In this document: one piece after another, positions 54,501-64,000 of the stretch
How the letters are laid out: the number at the start of each line of letters is the position of its first letter
Numbering within the stretch: the stretch's first letter is position 1
Origin: Archilochus colubris
Taxonomy: Eukaryota > Chordata > Aves > Apodiformes > Trochilidae
Length of the DNA stretch: 64,000 nt
Reading direction: 5' to 3'
Assembly (NCBI GenBank): GCA_023079485.1
Contig: CM041085.1
Location: forward strand, 27,637,121 to 27,701,120
Notes under the pieces: generated by a model
Databases searched by the model: none
The model's input: the letters and a program-made list of their open reading frames with translations, nothing else
Told to the model about the DNA's origin: nothing
Position numbers and translations under genes: made by a program

Positions 54501-57500
54501 GCAACAGATAAAACAAACATTTGCCACTTAACTCCTTCCCGCAGCTCATCAACACAGATGGGGGTCATCCACTCAGCAGAAGCTGTTACAAAGCCTACCA
54601 CATCATATGTTGTTTATAAACTCAACTGCTCTGAGGTGATGGGGGAAAGAAAGAAAAATTAAATTCTAACCAACCAGTGTATCACCTTCTGAGAATTTGA
54701 GTGTTTTTTTCTAGTTTGCTTTTAGGAATCATGCCCACAGTTCTTCTACCAGGCTTACAACCTCAGAAGACCTCCTCAGTAACTTCTGAGGAGGGATGTC
54801 TTGACGTCAGTACCTCAAAACTGAAAAAACATGGTCTGCTTTTGTGGGTTTTGGTGGGAGAGCAAATATAATGGTGGATTATCTCTTTAGTTTTATAATT
54901 TTAAGATGCTTAAAAGCTGAGTGAAGCATCAATTAGATTCTTTGTTTCAAATTTGTCAGTTATGTAAGATACCTCTGAACAGAACTGTGTAGTAGTATCT
55001 CATTTTTATTTAAAAATGTAGAATAAAGGGCCTACAAACAGAACATCACTTAGTTTGAAGACAGTGCTACTTAAGCTTCTATGTCTCACAAAGTAAGAAG
55101 CTTCAGCAACAATCATGGTTTGATTACTACCAGCTGAAAAAATCAACAGGAATTCAAACTCCTGTAGCTGATATCAAGTGGACAAAACTGCATGGTTTAT
55201 TTTACCTTGCTTGACCATCTCAAGTTTGCTCATTAACTAAGTTTTTAGTGAATAAAAAATGTCTATCTACAGAGATCAAGGCCAAACTGCCTTTATTCAA
55301 AATGCTCTGTGAACATTCGTAGGGCAAGAAAAATAGCAACAATGAAGCCATAAAGAAAAGCAGGTTATTTTCAAAATAAGATTTCCCCTCAGAAGGAAGG
55401 TAACAGTTGAAATATGCACCTGTAACTCATTCTCTGCTTTTAAACCAGGCAGTATAGAAACAGATCCCTCCAAGCTGGATGGAAGGGGACAAAGACTTCA
55501 TAGATCACAACCCTAGCAACAAAGAGCTTCAAGAGTACGGGCATCTTGCAAGTTATGTGCTATCAGCCAAAAGCCAAAACTTCCTTTAAAGGAGGTTTAC
55601 AACTCCAAGGGGTTTGTTAACAGCAGATGAAAAACATGCATGCTTTCACAGCTACCTTCTCCAGTCATCTGCCTTCACTCTCCTGGACTCAAATTTCACT
55701 AAGAACCGCTTCTCCATCGGCTCCTGGACCACCACTTATTCCTTAAATAGGCTGGGCTAAAAGCAAAGTGACTCTGGTTTCGATGCACCTTACACCACAC
55801 TGAAAGTTGGAAGAGTTCAGGAGCTGAATTGTAAGTACATCAGAAAACCTCAAATGCAAAGCCAACAGCTGAAGCATGTAAAAGACTCAGATACCTGATT
55901 TTCATCTGCCACCAGAGATTCAAAGCTGTTCTCCTCAAACGGTATCTCATTTCCAAGGCTGTTACAAAATGGCACTAGCCTAAACTTTACATCTTCATAG
56001 TTTATTTTACTGTACATTGTATGGAGGTCTTACTAAAAATTCAGTTCTTTTGGCAGCTTCCAAGAAAGCAGCAAGTGATATGTCTTAGCAATGGATGCCC
56101 ATTGTTCCCTCCTCTGCCCAGGATGTAGCACGTGCAGCAGTGTGCTGTTTAGGAATTTCAATATGAAGCAGCATGGACCATATGCTTGCACAGAACATGG
56201 CTGAGTAAAAATACCACAGCTCCATTTCTGTGGAGGTTTGTTTTGTAGTCTAGGTTCAGCTCCCCCCAATAAATTCTGCTACATGACAGAGATCCATAAC
56301 TGGCTCTCTAGCATAACTTGGAAAACCATGGATATTTTTTAAAAGAAAGGAGCACAGACAGCTCTGAATTAATTTTGACACCCTCAGACCCACACTGCAC
56401 ACATGGGTGTTGTGGATTTACATCCATTCGAGCTGGATGGGAGGACACCAGGTAGTACTACAGAAGCAGATTCTTAGTCCCTAGCATGAGAATCTGCCAA
56501 ATCAGCTGCAGTTTAACAAAAGCAATCTTTTGCTTTTGTTAAAGCAAAGATCTCAAATCTTAGGTTTAAGAACTTCTGGAAAGATAGTTTTGCAAAGGTT
56601 GAACCTTAAAGAGGAAGGTGTGAAGTAAAAGAAAGTAATCCAGAAGTTCACTAGGGAAGAGATGTTTAACTACAGATCTACCATTTGCAAAAACGCAGCA
56701 GTTCCAATGGTTTGAGTGTTGACTGCTGAACAAAGAGCATGCCCATTCCATGTTAGATCAACATCCTTCTGACTGTGCCACAGAGAGGGCTATAAATTCA
56801 CAGGGTGCCAGCACACAGTCTCAGTGTCCTACCACAGTATCAGAATGTGTGAGCAGACTTGCACATGGCTCTTCCCCTCCCAGTCCCACATGAAGATTTA
56901 AGCCCACACTGTAAATGAGGTAGCAAGAAGCACTGCTCAACACCTATCTTCTTGGTCAATTCATCAACATGTTCAGCAATGCCCCTGTTTCCAATCCTGC
57001 TGATTCATAACTGCATACTCTTAAAACTGCCTGAACTAGGCACTGCACAGGACAAACAGCAATACAAAATGTGTGTCCTCTGGCTCCTGGGGGGTGAAGG
57101 GCAATAATGCCTCTAGAAACATACTAACTGAACAGAGTTTGGGAGTCTTAAAATAGTAAAGAATAGGTTTTATATGGAATCTGTTAAATTATGGCAAGCT
57201 CCCAGCAGGCATTATTCATAACTATTTTTTGAGGGACCACACCCAACCCAAAAGTTAAAAATGCAGCTAAACACTGCTATCATTTTCAGCTGCAACTGTC
57301 CCACGCAAAGGCTCATTTCTGCAGCAGGGAAAACATTCTGCATCTCATTAGAGACTGAAGCCATAATTAACTTTGCTAGTTTAAAATAGTTAAGATTCAG
57401 TTTTATGTAAACTCATTACTAGAAAGGGAAAAAGTCAGTTGATCTCATAGTCAAGGTTTCTTCAGTGCAGTTGTGTAATAACTGTGCTAACTGTAATGCA

Positions 57501-60500
57501 GTCAAAGATGTTAGCATAAATACAGAGCCAAAGCAGAGTTTGGTTTTAAAGAGAGATCCAGGCTGCTAGGAGATGAGTAGTTTAATGAATCATGCTAAGA
57601 CTGTTCAACAGTGCTCTTACTTCAGCAAGTTACCATAGCATAAAAAAGCATGATTTTCTAATACGGCATAAAACTCAACCTCGCACAAACACAGTTACTC
57701 AAGAAGCAACAACTGTGGTTACAAGAGGGCTTTAAAGGTCAAATTTATAGCTGGAGGCAAGCTGACAACACAATTGGAATATTTCATGTAGCAAAACACA
57801 AGGGCTGATCATGAATGAAGATGCTATTTTTAGAGACCGAAGGTAAAATAAAGAACAGAAATATGCAGATCTTAAGACCATAGTAAATCCACCAGTATGT
57901 GTATCTGTTAATATTCCATATATGCAACTTCCAGGTGATGAAATTGTTGTAAAGCCTCCTTAAAGCTGCTGCAGGGTCACCAGATTTAAACACAATGACT
58001 GGTAGTTTACAGTACTTATCTGCAAAGAAATTCTTCAACAAAATTCACTATCTTTCAGTGAAGATTCCAGTACTGTTAATTATCCTAGTCTAGACAGTCC
58101 CTAAGGACTTGACTCCCTAAGGATTCTAGAACTATGTCCAGCAGTAGATGCAAGACAACAGCACCCTAGAAGGTGAAAATCCAGGAATGAACAGGAAATT
58201 CTAGACTAGTCTTCTCCCTGAAGGGAAATGGTTACAGTTTTTCAAAACACTCTTCAGATTGATAGCAAAAAGGCAAGATAAGGCTATTTAAGTCTGAATT
58301 CTTACCACAAGCAATTAATTTACTAGAAGACAAATGGAAAGTGGCTCACAGTACAGCTAGGAAAGAAATTGGTCATATCCATCATTGTTTGACTAACAGA
58401 TTATATGATTACATGAGTAACACAATATCTGCACTTTAACACCACTTGTGATGCATGAAATGGACCCAAAAGGATAAAACTTTATACAGAAAGACAGAGC
58501 TAATGATTTAAACCTAGCCTAGTCTTTTCCCTGTAGCTGTAAAGCAAGTATTTTTCTCCTGATCCAGAGGAATTGCTGATGTAATTAATCTTCTCCACAG
58601 AGTAAGAAACAATGATAGCATCATAGTAGTTGTCAGCAGTATGTATGGTCCTTTAGAAAACACCTAACTGTAAATCTACACAAAGACTGAAATGAGGATG
58701 GATCAAGTAACTGGAAATCATAATTAGCTTCACAGCCTTGCCTTCTCCAATCTATGAAATTCTTTGCACAGCCTTGGGCAGTAATACCAGATAAGCAAAT
58801 CTCAAAGTTTACACACTGTTCTACATAAAAAAGAGTTGGCTGTTGTAAGACATACAGAACCTCTGAAAGATAGTAGGGGAAAGAGACTTTCTGGAACCAT
58901 GGTGGAACACCATGCTGGTGACTTTATTGGCAGAGACTTAGTTGAGCAACAGAAGCTGTTTTGGTATGCAGATTTTCAGAGGGTGGCAAGAGAGAAGAAA
59001 CACTTGTACTTAACCAAACTGCTTGAAAACCCAGAAGCATGCTAAACTCTATTCCTGCACACCAACTAAATGGCACTATCACTAGATTATACTGGCCAAG
59101 CTTGTGCAGAAAAAGGGAAGACCAGAACAGCAAGGAGCTTAATATCAGACTAAAAGATTTGGCTGCACAGAGGTTTAGGTGTTTCTTTCGAAGCAATAGC
59201 AAGCCTCTTATCTTGTTGCGATTTTTGTTCCTTTTGGTAGAAAAGGGAAAGAAAATATTCTCTCAACAAAGCACTGGGGAATTTGGCAGTGTCTGTGGCT
59301 AATGAAATAGGCACCACTACTTGATAACCAGGTTCAAAGTTGCAGAGCATCAGACCCTTGCTGATCTGCAAAGAAAAGCAAGTGATATGTCAACCTCTTC
59401 TGTAAGATACACAACCTTTAAAAACAGGTATCACTCTGCAAAGATTCAAACCATCTACTCATTTTTCCTTCTCAGAAGACTGCCACCTTAAGACATGATT
59501 GTAGTTGTGCATTTCACATATGAGGCCAGTTATCTCTACTTCCTCAGCCCCTCAGGCCTTCCCCTCATGGCTGACCTCACTCTTTTCCACAATCTGGTCC
59601 AAGGTCCTTTCCACAAGTTTCAGGGAACATCTGGAAGCAAAGCCCTATGTGGTTCTGCTTCCCATACTTACAGGAGATGATGTCTCCAGAAGTGAGATGA
59701 ACAGCTTCACCTTAATGAAGTAGCTGTATTTTCCAAAGTATCCACAGAAGGGAAACATGCAATAAAGAAGATTGCAGCTGAGAATGATGAAGAAAGCTAC
59801 TAGCAAGGGAGAGAGAGCAGAATAATCAAAGAGTAAACAGCCATCCAACATGAACAAGGCTCCCAAGCCTTCCAGTCAGGAAAAGTGGACCCAGTTCTTC
59901 TCCCAGATTATGACTCTGTTCAAAGTGACCATGAGGCTTATCTCCTTTGCAGAGGCAAAAAACCCATGGGATACTGGCTCTTTACTTTTCTTATTGGTAC
60001 ATGTCAAGAAAACAGCTTACAAACCACTGCCAGTCTCTATGCAAAGGTGTATTTCTTTGTAATGAGTTTCTTTAAACACATCTTCAGCTTCTGCAGTCAG
60101 GACCTGTGTTCAGGACCAACATTTCAAAACAGATTCTCTGTTACCATAGGTGGGATTCTGGGCTACTCAGGCCCAGAATCAGGCCTGAGAACATCCTCAG
60201 GCAATGGCATTGCTCAAACAAGCGATCTTATGGCTTGGAAATGTGAAATTTTTTATTCCTAAGAAAAAACAGGCCTCTAAACAGGACACAAAAAAAATCA
60301 CCTGGGCCTCATATTTGTGATATAGAGATCTTCTTTTTCTGCAAAAGTTTGACTGTATGAGACCTCAGCCAGCATTTTCATAGAATCATAGAATCACCAT
60401 GGCTGGAAAGGACCTTCAAGATCACCAAGTCCAACTGCCAGTCCTACACCACCTTAACCACTAAATTATCTCCTGAAGCATTGCATCTACCTGTTTTTTT

Positions 60501-61768
60501 AACACCTCCAAGGACGGTGTTAAACCTTCCTGAACAACCAGTTCCAATGCTTCACCACTCTTTCAGCAAATAATTTTTTCCTAACCTCCCCTGGCACCAC
60601 TTGATCCCATTTCCTCTTGTCCTATCTCTAATCACTAGGGAGAAGAGGCCAACACCCATTTCACCGCAGCCTCCTTTCAGGTAGTTGTAGGAGCAATAAG
60701 GTTTCCCCTCAACATCCTCTTCTCCAGGCTGAACAGCCACAGCTACTTCAGCCTTTCCACATAAATCTGTTCTCCAGACCCCTACTCAGCTTGGCTGCCC
60801 TTCTCTGCACTCTCTCCAGTACCTCGATGTCCTTCCTATACTGCAGCACCCAAAACTGCACACAGTGCTCAAGGTGCAGCCTCACCAAGGTTGAGTGGAA
60901 GGGTAAGATAACCTCGCTGGCCTTGCTAGTCACACTGTTCCTGATACAGGTGAGGATGCTGTTTGCCTTCTTGGCCACCTGGACACAGTGTTAGTTCATG
61001 CTCAGCCAGCTGTCCATCAGAACCCCCAGGTAATGACCCTCTCTGCTGGGCAGCTCTCCAGCCACTCCTCCCCAAGCCTTTAGGGCTGGTGGAGCTTGTT
61101 GTGGCCAAAGTGCAGGACCCAACATGAGGCCTTGCTGAAACTCATACTATTGGCCTTAAATTCTCTAAAATCCTGTCACAGAATTTTATTAATATGATGC
61201 TGAGATAAGAAACAGCCTTTTAAACTAAGGGGAGAGAGGACGGAGTACAGTAATTCCAGTATTTTGAAAGATTATAAACAAAACATTCTAAGAGACTAGT
61301 AGGGAGTGTTCTGCCTGGACCCTTCCCAGTCAGGTGTTACATGTTAAGATAACAGCCTCCACACACACCCTCCATGTCTGCAGTTCAAGATGTTTTGTAT
61401 TCAGACTTCACAACATGAATTGTTCAAAAGTTGTATAAGCAAGTTATCAAAAGGTCACACACAAAAAAAAGAAACTCCCACTTATGAAGGACTGACCAAC
61501 ATCCATGACATTCAATATTACACAGCAAAGCATCTGTCACACCCAATGACAGCAACTGTTTTAGCCATGCTGGGTTCTGTGTATCTTGAGGGAGCTAAAA
61601 AGGGCTCATAAAGTTCTGGTCTGCAGAACACCAAGAATCATAACAGACATCAACATCTACAAATCAAGCTCCTTGACAGAGCAAACAGCAATACTCACCT
61701 TTTGATCTTCGGTGAATTCTGAGTTGTTGTGCTGAGACTGTGCCTCTTTTTGTAGATGCCTTGCTAAT
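37605..61768 (-). CDS. AIDA: AIDA, axin interactor dorsalization-associated; 9 exons, first exon missing
   Basis: AIDA binds Axin and blocks Axin-driven JNK activation, which affects dorsoventral patterning in fish. It is also reported as an ER cofactor of HRD1-mediated degradation of lipid-synthesis enzymes. Minus-strand exons in transcript order: 61699-61768, 54266-54319, 52496-52550, 46852-46915, 46299-46405, 42403-42525, 39636-39758, 38658-38775, 37605-37701. All are GT-AG and the phases agree throughout. They encode the last 269 residues; human AIDA has 306, so only the first exon (about 37 residues, up to EYQI) is missing and should lie right of 64,000. Identity to human is very high: the last 31 residues ([11 protein letters not shown]... 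to LHQTLHKE) are the same as I remember them. The gene is convergent with MIA3, as in human. Confidence 0.95.
38884..39306 (-). mobile_element. CR1 LINE 3' end in AIDA intron
   Basis: The element is minus-oriented. Reading from the left is the reverse complement of the CR1 3' end (ATCACAGAATATTTTGGGTTGGAAGG, TTCCAACCACTGCCATGGGCAGGGACATC), and it continues to CCAGTGCTCTGGGCTCACTCCA. It lies between the last two introns of AIDA, just right of the exon at 38658-38775. Confidence 0.88.
39759..42402. other. AIDA intron between exons at 39636 and 42403
   Basis: No exon-like frame, RNA gene or clear repeat was found. The ORFs here are short and overlap on both strands. Confidence 0.5.
42526..44728. 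other. AIDA intron, left half before a CR1
   Basis: Non-coding; it contains a 15-nt A run near 43,407. I see nothing else. Confidence 0.45.
44729..45151 (+). mobile_element. CR1 LINE 3' end in AIDA intron
   Basis: This plus-oriented CR1 lies antisense to AIDA. It contains a readable remnant of the reverse-transcriptase C-terminus ([32 protein letters not shown]), then GGTTGGACTAGGTGATCTCTAGAGG and a short tail ATGATTCTATG. It is similar in structure to the copy at 5,322 and probably of the same subfamily. Confidence 0.9.
46299..61768 (-). CDS. AIDA: AIDA exons 2-6 (human numbering): Axin-binding N-terminal helical part and linker
   Basis: Exons at 61699 ([17 protein letters not shown]), 54266 ([14 protein letters not shown]), 52496 ([13 protein letters not shown]), 46852 ([16 protein letters not shown]) and 46299 ([19 protein letters not shown], then [13 protein letters not shown]). 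The first four form the helical N-terminal domain. The last is an acidic/glycine linker to the C2 domain. Every junction fits the human residue order without gap. Confidence 0.94.
46501..46535 (+). repeat. Short tandem duplication
   Basis: TTATTTCATACTTC occurs twice in succession in the AIDA intron next to the exon at 46299-46405. Confidence 0.6.
46916..51500. other. AIDA intron with low-complexity tracts
   Basis: This intron holds T/G-rich sequence at about 47,445-47,520, a duplicated GGTGATTACTGAAAG at about 47,256-47,288, A/C-rich sequence at about 48,752-48,890, and AT-rich TAAATATCTAA repeats at about 50,680-50,750. No coding exon is visible. Confidence 0.5.
48752..48890 (+). repeat. 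A/C-rich low-complexity tract
   Basis: Runs of AAAACCCC, CCAACCAACC and AAACAAACAAACC create a long Lys/Asn/Pro/Thr-rich frame on plus and a Phe/Gly/Leu-rich frame on minus. It is the strand mirror of the tract at 25,110, and the minus (AIDA sense) strand carries the G-runs. Confidence 0.8.
51508..52091 (+). mobile_element. CR1 LINE, about 580 bp 3' part in AIDA intron
   Basis: This plus-oriented copy is antisense to AIDA and includes more of the reverse-transcriptase end than the others visible here: CACCTGGAGTACTGTGTCCAG ([13 protein letters not shown]), CAGAGAAGGGCCACGAGGATG (QRRATRM-like) and AGTTGGGGTTATTCAG. It ends in CATTCCAACCCTGAAAATTCTATGATTTTC. Stops and indels show it is dead. 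Confidence 0.9.
52551..54265. other. AIDA intron between exons at 52496 and 54266
   Basis: No recognisable gene or repeat was found; there is an A-rich run near 53,743. Confidence 0.5.
54320..60378. other. Large AIDA intron, left part
   Basis: About 6 kb of non-coding sequence. The only structure I can support is the inverted repeat at 56512-56543. The short ORFs on both strands have no family resemblance or splice context. Confidence 0.5.
56512..56543. repeat. Perfect 14-bp inverted repeat with 4-nt loop
   Basis: TTTAACAAAAGCAA, a TCTT loop, then TTGCTTTTGTTAAA is an exact palindromic hairpin in the AIDA intron. It may be a chance hairpin, the core of a decayed inverted-repeat element, or the product of a replication template switch. 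Confidence 0.9.
60379..61170 (-). mobile_element. CR1 LINE, about 790 bp, in AIDA intron (sense to AIDA)
   Basis: The element is minus-oriented; the tail at the left reads as the reverse complement of ATTCTATGATTCTATGA. It preserves a readable reverse-transcriptase C-terminus ([55 protein letters not shown]), broken by stops and frameshifts. It is the longest and most intact CR1 in the window and lies about 530 bp left of the AIDA exon at 61699. Confidence 0.92.
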
Positions 61769-62548
61769 CTGGATGGAGGGAAAAGAAAATTGCAGTGTGG
61801 GAACACAAAACAGAAACAGAGATACCCCTCTCAGCCAGACCCACAGACTGCTGCTTCAAATAGTTTTTTTGTTTTGCTTTGTTTTTTTAACAAAGATTTC
61901 TATAACCAGAGTAGGTCATACTTAAAAAAATCCAAAGTAAAAAAAGACCCCAAACAAATAAGCAAACAAAAAAAATCCCAGAAGATGAACAAAGTATGCA
62001 ACTACATTAGGCAGGACAGAGTACATATATAATGTCTCCTGAAGGGTAAGAACAGGTAAGAAGGTCCTTCTATCCAACAGCCCCATTTATAAGCACCGAA
62101 TTCTTTCCTCTCCCCACCCCCTTATTTTATAGCAAAAAACCCATACCCCCTGTGAAAACCCAGTGTGGTACAAGCCCACTCTCTCCCATTTCCCAGGGAG
62201 AGTTTGAGGCAAGTTGGGCTGGCAGGAAGTGTGGGTGCAGGCACCCCAAGTGACAGCTGCAGTCCCTGGCAGTGCTGGAAAGCAGGCACAGCGTGGCCTG
62301 GCAGGCTGCCAGGGTGTATCAGCTCACATTTGCGCCTGTCAGCATCACACACAGAGCAGAGACCCACCCCTTGTCACCACGGAGACAGGAGTACCACAGG
62401 GGTTTGGAAAGCAGCAGTAGGCAAACAGCTCGAGAAAGCAAAAGGAAGCAAGAGAGGGAAGCAATGGGAAGAGTTACATTTTCCATCTGGGGAGGAAGGA
62501 GAACATTAAACAGGCAAAATTTCTGAGCAGTTGTTGCCATTCCCTGTA

Positions 62549-62600
<52 letters not shown>

Positions 62601-64000
62601 GCCAAGGGGAAGAGGATACAGAGGATTGAGGGAAACACAAGGACAGCAGAAGTACTCAGGGCATTGCAAATACACCTCTGCCTGGAATCTCACAAGTTAG
62701 CACTGTTAAAGGGATTCAGCTTCTCACAACCACTGCAGTGGGCATCAGAGTGGTTTGTTTTGGTTTTTTTGGGGAGGAGGTTTTTTTTTCAAAATATATA
62801 CACCGAAACAGATTACTGTCAATGCCTGTGTCAGAAACAAAAATCAGAATTCAATTATTCCTTTGCTTCTCCTAAAAATCAGCTCTTTTAACCAGCACTA
62901 GTGAAAAACAACCAAACAGGACAAGGTAACCACTACACAGTGGTGTTGTCCCCCTCGATGAATGGGAAAAATGGCAGCTAAGAAAAGACATTTGAACTCA
63001 CATGTACAATCCTTGCCTATCGCCCTAAAGATATGACATACATAACATATAGAAAAGACATTTAAAAGTAATAATTTAAGAAAATATATCGCCACAGCAG
63101 CAACATGCCACTCACAACAGGCAGCATCACAGTATTACTATTTCTACAACCATCAGTAACACAACTGTCTTTCCATTTGTCACTAACACAGAAAACCCAC
63201 CCTAACCCAGATAAACCCATCTGGCATCCCACTTGAAGCTTGTTCAAAGGTGGATCAGTCCAAGTTCCACAGAAGAGGACATTCAACAGGGAAGGCACTG
63301 CCAACAGCTCAGAGGGCTCCTGTGTGAGTAAGCACCTGAATGAACAAGGGTTAATCTTTGCACTAAGCTTCCTGCACCTCCAGGAGCAGCATAAAGACCT
63401 GGGCAGACATAGGTCCCCCTGGACATGAGAGGCAAATAAAGTCAGCAAGCATTAAATCTATGGACTGAACTAGCTTAGACTGGGGAAAATTTTAATCAGT
63501 CAGCAAGCTCACTGTAACCAGCTTCTCCCCAGCCTCCCTGTGTTGATCAATACAGACCCTGCCAACGTCAGCAGCACCTGGCCAACTGCAGCAACACACT
63601 TGTTTGTTCCTGCCACCTTAGGTTGCCATTTGAGAAAGCAACAGCATAAAGCCAGGCTGTTACGTCTCTCCAGACCTACAGGTATATATCTCACCCTGTG
63701 CTTATTTGCAGTTTCTATAGATTAAGATAGCTATTAACTTACACAAGCTATATCTACAAGAAGCAGACAGGCACACTGAAAGGTTCTGGTCCTCCCTAGA
63801 AAATATCTTCCCTTTAATCTTCTCTCCCTTTTCTTCTTCTTTCTGGAATTACATCATTCATCCACTGATGACTACTCTATTCAGTAGAAACTCACTGATA
63901 AGACTTGTAAGAACAGCTTACAATACCCAAGAAGAGCTTTCTTTACAAAGACACTGCTCCAAAGCTGGAATAAAGCAAGAGGCCAGAGACCAGTTCTTGT
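61769..64000. other. AIDA intron 1 (left part), truncated by window end
   Basis: I looked for AIDA exon 1 (ending at EYQI) up to the window edge and did not find it. The stretch contains a trinucleotide microsatellite and otherwise unassigned sequence. Confidence 0.55.
62549..62598 (+). repeat. (AAT)n microsatellite, about 16 units
   Basis: An uninterrupted AAT/TAA repeat. It encodes a run of Tyr in one minus-strand frame, which is an artefact. Confidence 0.95.

Noticed and set aside
62319..62693. Poly-Tyr ORF on minus strand
   Set aside because: It is created by the AAT microsatellite.
1..64000. CRISPR arrays, phage, plasmid or bacterial operon features
   Set aside because: The window is intron-rich vertebrate DNA; none are present.

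Overview
The window is vertebrate nuclear DNA, almost certainly from a bird. The interspersed repeats are CR1 LINE 3' ends that finish in the typical ATTCTATGATTCTATGA-type tail, and no mammalian SINE or L1 is visible. The genes are compact, and the order TAF1A - MIA3 - AIDA is the one known from human 1q41. It is an ordinary conserved gene neighbourhood, not an accessory island. I rebuilt the gene models by hand from splice sites and reading phase.

Layout. Positions 1-2,330 hold the 5' part of TAF1A (minus strand): two coding exons can be supported (683-852 and 1962-2076), with its CpG-island promoter around 1,700-2,790. A gene-poor gap with one CR1 follows. MIA3/TANGO1 (plus strand) runs from a CpG-island promoter at about 6.4-7.4 kb to the stop codon at 33,945. 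All 29 coding exons are present and in phase, giving 6,024 nt of CDS and 2,007 residues. A second CpG island at about 19.7-20.6 kb holds an alternative first exon (20036-20071) for the short isoform TANGO1S (790 residues). A 3 kb gap separates MIA3 from AIDA, which lies tail to tail with it on the minus strand. Nine AIDA coding exons span 61,768 down to 37,605, and the first coding exon (about 37 residues) lies beyond the right edge.

Functions. TAF1A is a subunit of the RNA polymerase I factor SL1. MIA3 is the ER-exit-site receptor and scaffold that loads collagens and other bulky cargo into COPII carriers. AIDA is an Axin-binding C2-domain protein. The three are neighbours by conserved synteny and do not form a pathway.

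Most notable observations: an internal TANGO1S promoter whose start codon, like that of full-length MIA3, has the same 10-mer GCTGACGTGT just upstream; an alanine/leucine-rich exon 6 where mammals have a hydrophobic membrane hairpin; and an unexplained sense-strand small membrane ORF with its own poly(A) signal inside TAF1A intron 1, spliceable in phase to TAF1A exon 1.
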